Assembly (NCBI GenBank): GCA_903838705.1
Contig: CAILZL010000018.1
Location: 1 to 64,000, forward strand
Source: an uncultured Pseudomonadota bacterium
Lineage (GTDB): Bacteria; Pseudomonadota; Gammaproteobacteria; Steroidobacterales; Steroidobacteraceae
Length of the DNA stretch: 64,000 nt
Direction of reading: 5' to 3'
Positions 42,795 to 51,839 of this stretch are shown one piece after another; position 1 is the first letter of the stretch; the number at the start of each line of letters is the position of its first letter. The notes below the pieces were generated by a model. It made no database searches. It saw nothing but the letters and a program-made list of their open reading frames with translations, and had not been told where the DNA came from. A program made the position numbers and the translations under genes.

Positions 42795-45002
42795 ATGTCT
42801 ATCGTTCTGAATGCCGCACAGATTGCCGATCTGATCAATGCCACATGCAGCGAGCCTCGCTCACTGCTGGGCTATCACGAATTCGTTCGTAAGCAGGATC
42901 TGCCGGTTGCGCTGGTGCGGGTACTGGAGCGTGATGCGCTGGAGGTATCGGTATACTGGGAGGATGAATCTGAAGCATCCGCCCGGCCACTCACGCAATT
43001 ACATCCTGCCGGTCTGTTTGAAGGGCGCATCAATTACCGGCGGCCTCTGGTGCCATATCGACTGCTGGTGCGTTACCGGGATGGCACACAGCTGATCAAG
43101 CACGATCCCTATTACTTCACGCCGCAAATCTCTGATCTGGATCTGTACCTGTTTGGCGAGGGCAATCATCACACGCTGTATCGCAAGCTCGGCGCGCATC
43201 CGGAATTGCTGGAGGGCGTGGCCGGTGTGCGTTTTGCCGTATGGGCACCCAATGCACAGCGGGTCAGTATCGTTGGCGATTTCAATTTCTGGGATGGGCG
43301 ACGTCATGCGATGCAGGTGCTCGGCGGTTCCGGTATCTGGGAACTGTTCGTCCCCGGCATTGATGCAGGTACGCTGTACAAGATTGAAATCCGGACACAC
43401 GATGGGCGCGTGATGCTCAAGTCCGATCCTTATGGTTTGCAGATGCAGCTGCGGCCTGAGACTGCCAGCATCGTCAACTCGCTGGATGCATATGAATGGC
43501 ACGATGCGAGCTGGCTGGAACAACGCAGGCATCAGCAGGCACACAAATCACCCGTCAATGCCTACGAAGTGCATCCGGGTTCATGGCGAAAGCACGCTGA
43601 TGGCCGCTACTACTCATGGAAGGAGCTGGCAGAGCAATTGATTCCCTATGTGCAGGACATGGGCTACACGCATATTGAATTGATGGGTGTGGCGGAACAT
43701 CCCTTTGATGCCTCATGGGGTTATCAGGTCACAGGTTATTACGCGCCCACGGCACGGCATGGTTCACCACAGGACTTCCGCGACTTCGTTGACCGCTGTC
43801 ATCAGGCAGGCGTAGGCGTGCTGATGGACTGGGTGCCGGCACATTTTCCCAGAGATTCACATGGCCTGAGCGAGTTTGACGGCTCTGCATTGTATGAACA
43901 TGCTGATCCACGACAGGGTGAGCATCAGGAATGGGGCACCAAGATCTTCAATTACGGCCGACATGAAGTCCGTAATTTTCTGGTCGCCAATGCCCTGTAC
44001 TGGATCGAGCAGTTTCATATTGATGGCCTGCGCGTGGATGCAGTGGCCTCAATGCTGTATCTCGATTACAGCCGTAAGGCAGGTGAGTGGATTCCCAATC
44101 AATATGGTGGACGGGAAAACCTCGCGGCCATCGAATTCCTCAAGCAGCTTAACTGGGCGGTCGGGCACTACTTTCCCGGCGTGCTGATGATCGCGGAAGA
44201 GTCTACGTCGTTTCCGGGTATCACCCAGCCAGTACATCTGGGTGGTCTGGGTTTTACTTTCAAATGGAACATGGGCTGGATGAACGACACGTTGCGATAC
44301 ATGGCGCTTGATCCTGTCTATCGCCGTTATGAGCACAACCTGATTACTTTCTCGATGGTGTATGCCTTCTCGGAGCAATTCATGTTGCCGCTCTCACATG
44401 ATGAAGTGGTACACGGCAAGCGATCCCTGCTCAGCAAAATGCCGGGTGATGAATGGCAGCAACGCGCCAGTCTGCGCCTGTTGCTGGGTTATATGACCGC
44501 TCACCCCGGCAAGAAACTGCTGTTCATGGGTGGTGAGTTCGGTCAGTGGCATGAGTGGCGCAGTCATGAACAGCTGGACTGGGCTCTACTTGATCATGCG
44601 AATCATCGTGGTCTGCGTGAATGGTGCAAGACCATGAATTACATTTATCGCGAGCGTCCCGAGCTGCATGCCAGCGACCATGAATGGCAGGGATTCCAGT
44701 GGCTGGATCTGAACAATGCTAATGACAGCGTGTTCGCATTCCTGCGCCGGGCCAGTGCCGATGCCGAGCCTCTGCTGTGTGTGTTCAATTGCACCCCCAT
44801 CCCGCGCAACAATTACCTGCTGGGTGTCCCTCTGCCCGGGCGTTACCGGAAGATACTCGACAGCGATGATCCCGCCTGGGGCGGTTCGGGTTACAGCAAC
44901 CAGTACACAGTCGATGCAGAAGCAGAAACCTGGGCCGGTTTCACACAACGCATCCATATACATTTGCCGCCTCTGGCCGTTACCTTCTGGCAACGTGGTT
45001 AA
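42795..45002 (+). CDS. glgB: 1,4-alpha-glucan branching enzyme
   Basis: A 735-residue GH13 enzyme with two N-terminal carbohydrate-binding/Ig-like domains (about 15-220; [20 protein letters not shown] is the CBM48 motif). The barrel follows: [31 protein letters not shown], nucleophile aspartate in [19 protein letters not shown], acid in [12 protein letters not shown] and [10 protein letters not shown]. It cuts alpha-1,4 chains and rejoins them by alpha-1,6 bonds to branch glycogen. ATG 42795 has AAAGG five bases before it; GTG 42777 is an alternative. glgX starts 15 bases later. No glgA or glgC lies in the window, so the synthetic start of the pathway is elsewhere. Confidence 0.96.
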   Translation: MSIVLNAAQIADLINATCSEPRSLLGYHEFVRKQDLPVALVRVLERDALEVSVYWEDESEASARPLTQLHPAGLFEGRINYRRPLVPYRLLVRYRDGTQLIKHDPYYFTPQISDLDLYLFGEGNHHTLYRKLGAHPELLEGVAGVRFAVWAPNAQRVSIVGDFNFWDGRRHAMQVLGGSGIWELFVPGIDAGTLYKIEIRTHDGRVMLKSDPYGLQMQLRPETASIVNSLDAYEWHDASWLEQRRHQQAHKSPVNAYEVHPGSWRKHADGRYYSWKELAEQLIPYVQDMGYTHIELMGVAEHPFDASWGYQVTGYYAPTARHGSPQDFRDFVDRCHQAGVGVLMDWVPAHFPRDSHGLSEFDGSALYEHADPRQGEHQEWGTKIFNYGRHEVRNFLVANALYWIEQFHIDGLRVDAVASMLYLDYSRKAGEWIPNQYGGRENLAAIEFLKQLNWAVGHYFPGVLMIAEESTSFPGITQPVHLGGLGFTFKWNMGWMNDTLRYMALDPVYRRYEHNLITFSMVYAFSEQFMLPLSHDEVVHGKRSLLSKMPGDEWQQRASLRLLLGYMTAHPGKKLLFMGGEFGQWHEWRSHEQLDWALLDHANHRGLREWCKTMNYIYRERPELHASDHEWQGFQWLDLNNANDSVFAFLRRASADAEPLLCVFNCTPIPRNNYLLGVPLPGRYRKILDSDDPAWGGSGYSNQYTVDAEAETWAGFTQRIHIHLPPLAVTFWQRG

Positions 45003-45017
45003 TTCCAGGCGGTATCT

Positions 45018-47210
45018 GTGTACGCAAATTTGAGTGGTAATAAATTGATGGCCGATGACCTGACTCTAAATTCACCCGAATTGTCTCGCGGTGAGCCGCT
45101 GCCACTGGGTGCCAGTCTCAGTGCCGAGGGTATCAACTTCGCCGTATTTGCCAGCAGCGCAGAACGAGTTGACCTGTGCGTATTTGATGCCACGACAAAC
45201 GCGGAACTGTATCGAGTGCTACTCCCCGCACATACCGCAGGTGTCTGGCATGGTTTCCTGCCTGCGCCCTGGGGTCACGCGGGGCTGCTGTACGGTTTGC
45301 GCGTGCATGGTGATTACCAGCCTGCGCGCGGCCTGCGTTGCAATCCGGCAAAGCTGTTGATTGATCCCTACGCGCGCTTGCTGCACGGCGATATTCAGTG
45401 GCATGCGTCGCTGTCCGGATTTACCGGCGCAGAAACTGAAGATATACCCAGTACGGATGACAGCGCACCCTATGTACCTAAAGCGGTGGTGGTCGGCGAT
45501 GAATTTGACTGGCAGGGCGATCATCCACCGGCCACACCGTGGCGCAATACCATTATTTACGAGATGCATGTCAAAGGCTTCACGCAACTGCATCCGGATA
45601 TTCCAGAAGAGATACGTGGCACTTATCTTGGGCTGGCACATCCGGCTGCCATTACCTACTTACAGCGACTGGGCATCACTGCGGTTGAATTGCTACCTGT
45701 GCAGGAATTTGTCAGTGAAGAGTTTCTGGTAAAGAAAGGACTGCGTAATTACTGGGGCTACAATTCACTGGCATGGTTTGCACCGGCACGTGCGTACGCA
45801 TCGCGTCCTGAACAGGCTGTTACCGAATTCAAGACCGTGGTGCGGGCACTGCATGCGGCCGGTATCGAAGTCATACTGGATGTGGTGTTCAATCACACTG
45901 CTGAAGGCAGCGAGCTGGGACCGACACTCAGCTGGCGCGGGCTGGACAACACTGCTTACTACAACTTACAGCAGGATAACCCCCGTCACTATGCCAATCG
46001 CAGTGGCTGTGGTAACACTGTTGCAGTGCATCATCCGGCCACTCAGCAGATGATTGTTGATTGCCTGCGTTACTGGGCGCGCGAAATGCACGTGGATGGA
46101 TTCCGTTTTGATCTGGCACCGGTGCTGGGACGCAATGAGCATCATCACTTCAGCAAGGAAGCACGCTTTTTCCAGATGCTCAAACAGGAACCGGAGTTGC
46201 GCTACGTCAAGCTGCTGGCCGAACCCTGGGATATCGGTTTCGATGGCTATCAGCTGGGGCAGTTTCCAGCAGGCTGGACCGAATGGAACGATTCATATCG
46301 TGACACCATGCGCGGCTTCTGGCGTGGCAATGCCGGTAATCGCGGTGGCTTTGCCGAACGCTTTGCCGGATCAAGTGATCTGTTCCGCAGTGCCGGCCGC
46401 AAGCCCACGGCAAGTCTTAACTTCATCAGCTGTCATGATGGCTTCAGCCTGCAGGATCTGGTCAGCTATAACGAACGGCACAATGAAGCCAACCTGGAAC
46501 ACAACCAGGATGGTCACAGCCATAACCTGAGCTGGAACTGTGGTGTTGAAGGTGAGTCTGCCGATCCACGCATAATGCAGCTGCGCAAACAGCAGGTACG
46601 CAACCTGCTGGCCACTCTGCTGTGTTCGCAGGGTGTGCCCATGCTGTGTGCGGGTGATGAGATGGGCCGTACCCAGATGGGTAACAACAATGCCTACTGT
46701 CAGGACAATGCGATTAACTGGATCGACTGGTCGCTAGCGCAACAGCATGCTGATCTGGTTGAGTTCATCAGACAGCTGATTCATTTGCGTAAACGCACAC
46801 CCGGACTCAGTCGCGATACTTTCCTTAAAGGCGCGCGCGGCCCCGGTCATGAGCACAAGGACATCAGCTGGCGACATCCCGCCGGACGTGAGCTGGATGC
46901 AGGGGACTGGCATGACCCGGAAGCACGCTGCATCGGCGTGCTGATCGGTCAGACGTTTCTTGATCTGCAAGGCGAAACTCATGGTCATCTGTTTCTGCTG
47001 ATGAATGCAGGCAGCGAACCCATCCGTTTCACCCTGCCCAGTGCATCAGTGAATTTGAAATGGCACCTCGCCTTTGATACCGCAGTCAATGGCATGCTCA
47101 CCGAACTGCCGTTGATTCTGGACAGCTACCTGTTACAGCCGCATTCCATGGTAATGCTGGCTGACGGCATGCCGGAACGGCGCAATCGCGGCCGCTCTGA
47201 AAGCAAGTGA
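45018..47210 (+). CDS. glgX: Glycogen debranching enzyme GlgX
   Basis: A 730-residue GH13 isoamylase-type enzyme. CBM48 lies at about 25-120 (EGINFAVFASSAERVDLCVF). Catalytic blocks: VILDVVFNHTAEG, nucleophile in VDGFRFDLAPVLGR, acid in VKLLAEPWDIG and FISCHDGFSLQDLVSY. GDEMGRTQMGNNNAYCQDN is typical of the GlgX/TreX group. It removes alpha-1,6 branches from limit dextrin during glycogen breakdown. GTG 45018 has AGGCGG six bases upstream; ATG 45048 is the alternative. It lies between glgB and malQ in a tight operon (gaps of 15 and 10 bases). Confidence 0.95.
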   Translation: MYANLSGNKLMADDLTLNSPELSRGEPLPLGASLSAEGINFAVFASSAERVDLCVFDATTNAELYRVLLPAHTAGVWHGFLPAPWGHAGLLYGLRVHGDYQPARGLRCNPAKLLIDPYARLLHGDIQWHASLSGFTGAETEDIPSTDDSAPYVPKAVVVGDEFDWQGDHPPATPWRNTIIYEMHVKGFTQLHPDIPEEIRGTYLGLAHPAAITYLQRLGITAVELLPVQEFVSEEFLVKKGLRNYWGYNSLAWFAPARAYASRPEQAVTEFKTVVRALHAAGIEVILDVVFNHTAEGSELGPTLSWRGLDNTAYYNLQQDNPRHYANRSGCGNTVAVHHPATQQMIVDCLRYWAREMHVDGFRFDLAPVLGRNEHHHFSKEARFFQMLKQEPELRYVKLLAEPWDIGFDGYQLGQFPAGWTEWNDSYRDTMRGFWRGNAGNRGGFAERFAGSSDLFRSAGRKPTASLNFISCHDGFSLQDLVSYNERHNEANLEHNQDGHSHNLSWNCGVEGESADPRIMQLRKQQVRNLLATLLCSQGVPMLCAGDEMGRTQMGNNNAYCQDNAINWIDWSLAQQHADLVEFIRQLIHLRKRTPGLSRDTFLKGARGPGHEHKDISWRHPAGRELDAGDWHDPEARCIGVLIGQTFLDLQGETHGHLFLLMNAGSEPIRFTLPSASVNLKWHLAFDTAVNGMLTELPLILDSYLLQPHSMVMLADGMPERRNRGRSESK

Positions 47211-47220
47211 GGTGCTGACC

Positions 47221-49362
47221 ATGCCTGATGATCAGCTGCTTGCCCAACTGTCCGCTCAGTACGGGCTCGGTGAAGCGTATTACGATCATCGTGGTGAATA
47301 TCGCAAGTTCTCAAATGCGGCACGCAGTGCGATTCTACTGGCGATGGGTGTTGATCTGCATCCCAATGCAGAGCGGAAAACCGCACACAAAACTCTGCTG
47401 CCGCGTGTTCGCGTGTGTACGCATGAAGATCTCTACTGTGATCTGCATCTGGAAGGATTACCTGCAGATTCAGTCATTCAGGTCTCTGTTCAAACTGAAA
47501 CCGGTGCCGGATATTCAGGCACACAGCGTGTAGATCAATTAGCCCAGCTGGAAGCAGGTGTATACCGGCTGTCCCTGAATGCTGAGCTGCCCCTGGGTTA
47601 TCACCAGTTAAACGTGTCGGTTGCAGGGCAATCAGCAAGCTGTGCATTGATCATCGCGCCGCCACGCTGCCATGAACCTGAAGTGATCCGGCAGGGGCAA
47701 CGACTCTGGGGAGTATCGCTGCAACTGTATACATTGCGCTCGGCAAATAACTGGGGCGTCGGTGACTTTGCAGACTTGCAGACAATGATTCCTGAGCTGG
47801 CCAGGCAGGGATGTCATCTGATCGGATTGAATCCACTGCATGCATTGCGGCCGGCTGATGCGGCGCAGATCAGTCCTTACAGTCCATCGCATCGTGATTT
47901 TCTGAACGTGTTTTATATCTCGGTGCCGTCCATTCCAGAGTACGCAGGTTCGCAGGCAGTGCAGACAATGGTCAACAATGCTCAGCCGCAACTGCAAGTA
48001 TTGCGCAGCAGCAGCCCGGTGGATTACCTCGGTGTGGCGCGTTTCAAGTTTCAGGTATTGCGTCTGCTGTTTGCCGAATTCCATCGCAATGAACTGGCGC
48101 ATAACACACCGCGCGCCGGTGCATTTCACAGCTATGTACAGCAGCAGGGCGAAGCCTTGCGTCGTCATGCGTTGTATGACGCACTGGATCAATACTTCAG
48201 TACACAGCCGGGTCATCACTGGGGCTGGCGCAGCTGGCCTGTGCAGTTTCATGATCTGCACAGCGTTGATGTGCAGGAATTCGCACGCACCCACGCCACG
48301 CAAATCGAGTTTTACATGTATCTGCAATGGCTGGCATCGGATCAGCTGGCCGCTACGCAGAAACTGGCACGTGAGTGCGGCATGTCGCTGGGTCTGTATG
48401 GCGATGTGGCGGTGGGTGTGGATCCCAATGGTTCAGAGGTCTGGTCGAACCGGCGTCTGTATGTGGAAGGAGTTGCAGTAGGTGCGCCCCCTGATCCGCT
48501 GGCACTCAAGGGGCAGGACTGGGGCATACCGCCGCAACATCCATTTGAATTGCAGCGTCAGGCATATCAGCCGTTCATACAAATGCTGCGCGCTACCATG
48601 CGTGCAGTGGGCGCGTTGCGTATAGATCATGTGATGACACTGTGCCGCCTGTGGTGGGTGCCACGCGGTATGGAAGCCACTGAAGGCGTGTATGTGCATT
48701 ACCCCCTTGATGACCTGATGAAACTGGTGGCACTGGAGAGTGTGCGCAATCAATGCCTGGTGATCGGCGAAGATCTGGGCACGGTGCCTGATGCCATGCG
48801 TCATGCCATGGAACGCTTTGCGCTGTATCACTACAAGGTGCTGTTCTTCGAAAAGGGATTCGATGGTCAGTTCAAACCGCCGCATGACTACCCGCAGCGG
48901 GCGCTGGCCGTGGTAACCACGCATGATCTGCCACCATTCAAAAGCTGGTGGCAGGGTGATGACATCGCCTTGCGTGAACGACTGCAAATGTATCCTGATG
49001 CAGCCACCCAGCAGCAGGTGCTGCATGAGCGTGAGGTTGATCGTCGTCTGCTATTGCTGGCCATGACGCGCACTGGCCTGTGGGGCTGGCATGAACATCA
49101 GCCTCTGCCTGAGTATTCCTTTGCATTGATGCGCGCGGCGTATCTATATGCCGGTCTGTCGCAGGCGGCACTGCTGGTGATTCAGCCTGAGGATCTGCTG
49201 GGCATGACCGATCCGGTGAATGTGCCCGGTACCAGCGTCCAGCATGCCAACTGGCAACGCAAGCTAAGTGAAGACCTGTCAGTGACCCTGCAAAACAAAG
49301 AAGTGCAGGAAATGCTGCACGCGATGGGCAGAGCGAGACTAGGAGAGCATCCGAACGGTTAG
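47221..49362 (+). CDS. malQ: 4-alpha-glucanotransferase (amylomaltase)
   Basis: A 713-residue GH77 enzyme of the long bacterial type, with an N-terminal beta-sandwich extension (about 1-150). Catalytic blocks are GVSLQLYTLRSANNWGVGDF, nucleophile in GALRIDHVMTLCRLWWVP, acid in LVIGEDLGTVPDAM and AVVTTHDLPPFKSWW. It moves glucan segments between maltodextrins, recycling the short chains that GlgX releases. ATG 47221 has GAGGTG eight bases before it; the in-frame GTG at 47212 is less good. It closes the glgB-glgX-malQ operon. The order without a phosphorylase suggests that glgP lies elsewhere. Confidence 0.95.
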   Translation: MPDDQLLAQLSAQYGLGEAYYDHRGEYRKFSNAARSAILLAMGVDLHPNAERKTAHKTLLPRVRVCTHEDLYCDLHLEGLPADSVIQVSVQTETGAGYSGTQRVDQLAQLEAGVYRLSLNAELPLGYHQLNVSVAGQSASCALIIAPPRCHEPEVIRQGQRLWGVSLQLYTLRSANNWGVGDFADLQTMIPELARQGCHLIGLNPLHALRPADAAQISPYSPSHRDFLNVFYISVPSIPEYAGSQAVQTMVNNAQPQLQVLRSSSPVDYLGVARFKFQVLRLLFAEFHRNELAHNTPRAGAFHSYVQQQGEALRRHALYDALDQYFSTQPGHHWGWRSWPVQFHDLHSVDVQEFARTHATQIEFYMYLQWLASDQLAATQKLARECGMSLGLYGDVAVGVDPNGSEVWSNRRLYVEGVAVGAPPDPLALKGQDWGIPPQHPFELQRQAYQPFIQMLRATMRAVGALRIDHVMTLCRLWWVPRGMEATEGVYVHYPLDDLMKLVALESVRNQCLVIGEDLGTVPDAMRHAMERFALYHYKVLFFEKGFDGQFKPPHDYPQRALAVVTTHDLPPFKSWWQGDDIALRERLQMYPDAATQQQVLHEREVDRRLLLLAMTRTGLWGWHEHQPLPEYSFALMRAAYLYAGLSQAALLVIQPEDLLGMTDPVNVPGTSVQHANWQRKLSEDLSVTLQNKEVQEMLHAMGRARLGEHPNG

Positions 49363-49430
49363 GTGCTAACGGTTTAGCCCATTGAAATGCGCGCATGCAC
49401 GAGGGGCTTGGTGGCAACGTCGGTTGTGCA

Positions 49431-50153
49431 TCATAGGCCGTTCTTAGCACGGCTTAACAGATCTGACACACCCATGAGGTCGAAGCGTTCAGGATAGACA
49501 ATTTGAAACAGCGACAGGGTGCACTCGCCAACTTCTGCCGTCGACTTTAATGCAGCCGTTTGTGCTACCGAACCAGGGTCTAGGTATTTGCTCATAAATT
49601 TGATCTGATCGCCATTCCTATCCATCGTGAGCGTTTGCATAAGGGCTTGCTCATTAGGGTGAGCGCCGGAATCAATCGTCCATTCGTAGAGTTTCTTGGC
49701 TGCTTCACCTTCTTCTGCATGTTCGGCAGTAATTAATTTTAGTATTGCTGGAATTTTAAATTCGTCTCTGACTTTTTGCTTTGCGGCATTATTCTCCCCG
49801 CGTTTCAGCCATGTTTCAAAGGAGTCAGGGTGTTTGTCCAGATATAGCCCATAGATAGCGTTTTCTAAACAAGATCTTAGAAGTGCGTGGCACTCAGGTA
49901 TTTGAGCGCTCCAGCATAGTCGACATGCGGCAAGAAAGTTGGAGTGGGCGCGGTGCAGAAAAAATACTGGGAACCAATTATGAGTGTAATTCACCCCTTC
50001 GATGGATTTTCTATACCCAAGGTCAATGTCGGATAGACGCGTAACCCAAATCTGATGATTTGCAAATGTTGCAATTTCATTGTTACGTGCTGAATCGAAG
50101 AATTTTGTTATCTCGTTCGATTCCCAGCCGGGTGGTAGTGAGAGAACTGACAT
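49431..50153 (-). CDS. AT-rich orphan protein, DUF5677-like
   Basis: A 240-residue, mostly helical soluble protein that I do not firmly recognise. The central stretch HALLRSCLENAIYGLYLDKH, then PDSFETWLKRGENNAAKQK, resembles the DUF5677 type, where a helix with R-S-x-x-E-N packs against an aromatic strand. It has no signal peptide or catalytic motif that I can name. The base composition is clearly more AT-rich than the flanking glg and MATE genes, and it stands alone on the minus strand with a 159-base gap upstream, which points to horizontal gain. Such proteins often sit in defence or mobile regions, but nothing here shows a function. Confidence 0.6.
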   Translation of the reverse strand: MSVLSLPPGWESNEITKFFDSARNNEIATFANHQIWVTRLSDIDLGYRKSIEGVNYTHNWFPVFFLHRAHSNFLAACRLCWSAQIPECHALLRSCLENAIYGLYLDKHPDSFETWLKRGENNAAKQKVRDEFKIPAILKLITAEHAEEGEAAKKLYEWTIDSGAHPNEQALMQTLTMDRNGDQIKFMSKYLDPGSVAQTAALKSTAEVGECTLSLFQIVYPERFDLMGVSDLLSRAKNGL

Positions 50154-50312
50154 GGCTTTATGAGCAAGTTGCAGTTGGTGTTTTAATCATGCTTATCTCG
50201 TTAATAGAGAATAAGGGCATCAATAGTTCATCCTGATTTTCCATGTTGGCCTCTCTGGTAACTTAGTTGATCTCTGCTTTATAGGGCCATAATGAAATAA
50301 AACAAGTGAGGC

Positions 50313-51737
50313 TTACCTGACTTCAATCCGCTCCCAAGCCTTCGACCGCCAGCGCATCAGCATGATCAGTCCCATCAGGCAGACGTAGATCACCGCAGCG
50401 CTCCAGCCGCCGGCAGCACCGAAACCGAATTGCGGCAGGAAGTTGACCCAGCCATCACCGTCACTAAATGCGAGGCTATGTGCCAGTGGCACAAAAAACA
50501 GCCACGACATACCTAGCACCAGCGCGGCGGGGACGGTGGCATCGCCCGCACCACGCAGGCAGAAACTCGAACCCAGCGTCATGCCATCAAACAATTGATA
50601 CGCTGCGGCCAGCCACATGATGGTCACACCCGTGTGAATCACTTCGATACTGTGTGCATCCTGTGAGTTGATAAACAACGGCAGCAACCACTGGCTGGTC
50701 AGACCCAGCAACAGGCCCACACCTCCCATGTACACGGTGGCCATCAGGATTACGAAGTTGCCCAGCTTGCGTGCCCAGGCTTTATCACCGGCGCCGATGG
50801 ATTGACCGACCAGTGTGGTGCCTGCCAGTGCAATACCAATGGCAGGCATGTAACCAATAGAGGTCAGCATCATCACGACTTGCGAAGCTGCACCATCTAC
50901 CGGCCCGAGTTTGACCTGCATTAACTGAAAGAGTGAAAAGCCGAATAGATCTGCGGCCAGCATGACACCCATCGGCAGGCCCAGTTGAAACTGGCTTTTC
51001 AGTCGCCGCCAGTGCAGCCGCCAGGTGAGATGAGCACGATAAATTTGAAGATCCTGTGCGCGCGTGAAAACGCTCAGGGCCAGCAGTACGCCAACCAGCG
51101 TTGCGCAGTTAGTGGCCCATGCCGCACCGGCTACACCCCAGTGAAATCGGAAGATGAAGAGTTGCGCCAGACCGGCATTGATGCCCAGCGTGAACAGGTT
51201 GATGAACAAAGTGATGCGCGCGCGGCCAATGCCATTGAAGAAACCCAGAATTGCCCACAGCGCAACGCCCAGTGCTGCACCCAGCATGCGCGGTTGCCAG
51301 AACTGCAATGCCAGTTGATTCACCTCAGGCTGCAATGCAAACGGTGCAAGAATGTGTTCACCCATCAGACCTACCAATACAAACAGAGGTGCGGTGAACA
51401 GTGCAGCCCACAAGGCCGTCCACGTGGCCTGCGAGGCGCGTGCGAAGCGTCTGCCGCCATAGGCTTGCGCGACCAGAGTTTGTACGGCCATCCCCACGCC
51501 ACCGAGTAAACCGATGAACACAATGGTCAACCAGTGAATCGCACCCATGCCGGCCAGTGCATTGGTCGAGATGCGGCCGATAAACCAGGTGTCGGTGAGA
51601 TTCAGCGTGGCCTGAATAGCGCTATTGGCGATCAGCGGTCCGGCCAGCGTCAGCACGATGCGCCAGTCCACATGGGCTTGACCCTGTGTATCAATACGCC
51701 GGGCGGGCAGTGAAGGTGAGTGAACCGTTGCAGTCAT
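50313..51737 (-). CDS. MATE-family efflux transporter
   Basis: A 474-residue inner-membrane protein with about twelve hydrophobic helices arranged as two MATE halves. The first half begins WRIVLTLAGPLIANSAIQAT and contains NLTDTWFIGRIS and GVGMAVQTLVAQAYGGRR (the Q-x-Y-G motif). The second half has QLGLPMGVMLAADLFGFSLF and GTTLVGQSIGAGDKAWA. MATE proteins export cationic drugs, dyes or metabolites by exchange for Na+ or H+; the substrate and coupling ion cannot be told here (NorM-, DinF- and YdhE-type all look possible). It is a single gene with a terminator-bearing gap on one side. Confidence 0.92.
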   Translation of the reverse strand: MTATVHSPSLPARRIDTQGQAHVDWRIVLTLAGPLIANSAIQATLNLTDTWFIGRISTNALAGMGAIHWLTIVFIGLLGGVGMAVQTLVAQAYGGRRFARASQATWTALWAALFTAPLFVLVGLMGEHILAPFALQPEVNQLALQFWQPRMLGAALGVALWAILGFFNGIGRARITLFINLFTLGINAGLAQLFIFRFHWGVAGAAWATNCATLVGVLLALSVFTRAQDLQIYRAHLTWRLHWRRLKSQFQLGLPMGVMLAADLFGFSLFQLMQVKLGPVDGAASQVVMMLTSIGYMPAIGIALAGTTLVGQSIGAGDKAWARKLGNFVILMATVYMGGVGLLLGLTSQWLLPLFINSQDAHSIEVIHTGVTIMWLAAAYQLFDGMTLGSSFCLRGAGDATVPAALVLGMSWLFFVPLAHSLAFSDGDGWVNFLPQFGFGAAGGWSAAVIYVCLMGLIMLMRWRSKAWERIEVR

Positions 51738-51796
51738 GAATAAAGCGCTGTAAATGAAGCGCCTCAGTGTAGCGGCTTGTCCAGCTGGCTACATCA

Positions 51797-51836
51797 CAAA
51801 AAAACCTGCGCAGTGCTACTTCACAAAGACAGGTTT
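51797..51836 (-). terminator. Intrinsic terminator of the CheA/CheY/CheX/TonB gene set
   Basis: On the minus strand AAACCTG...CAGGTTT closes a 21-base loop and is followed by TTTTT. It lies four bases after the stop of the TonB-type gene, the last of that cluster. Confidence 0.8.
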
Positions 51837-51839
51837 GCT

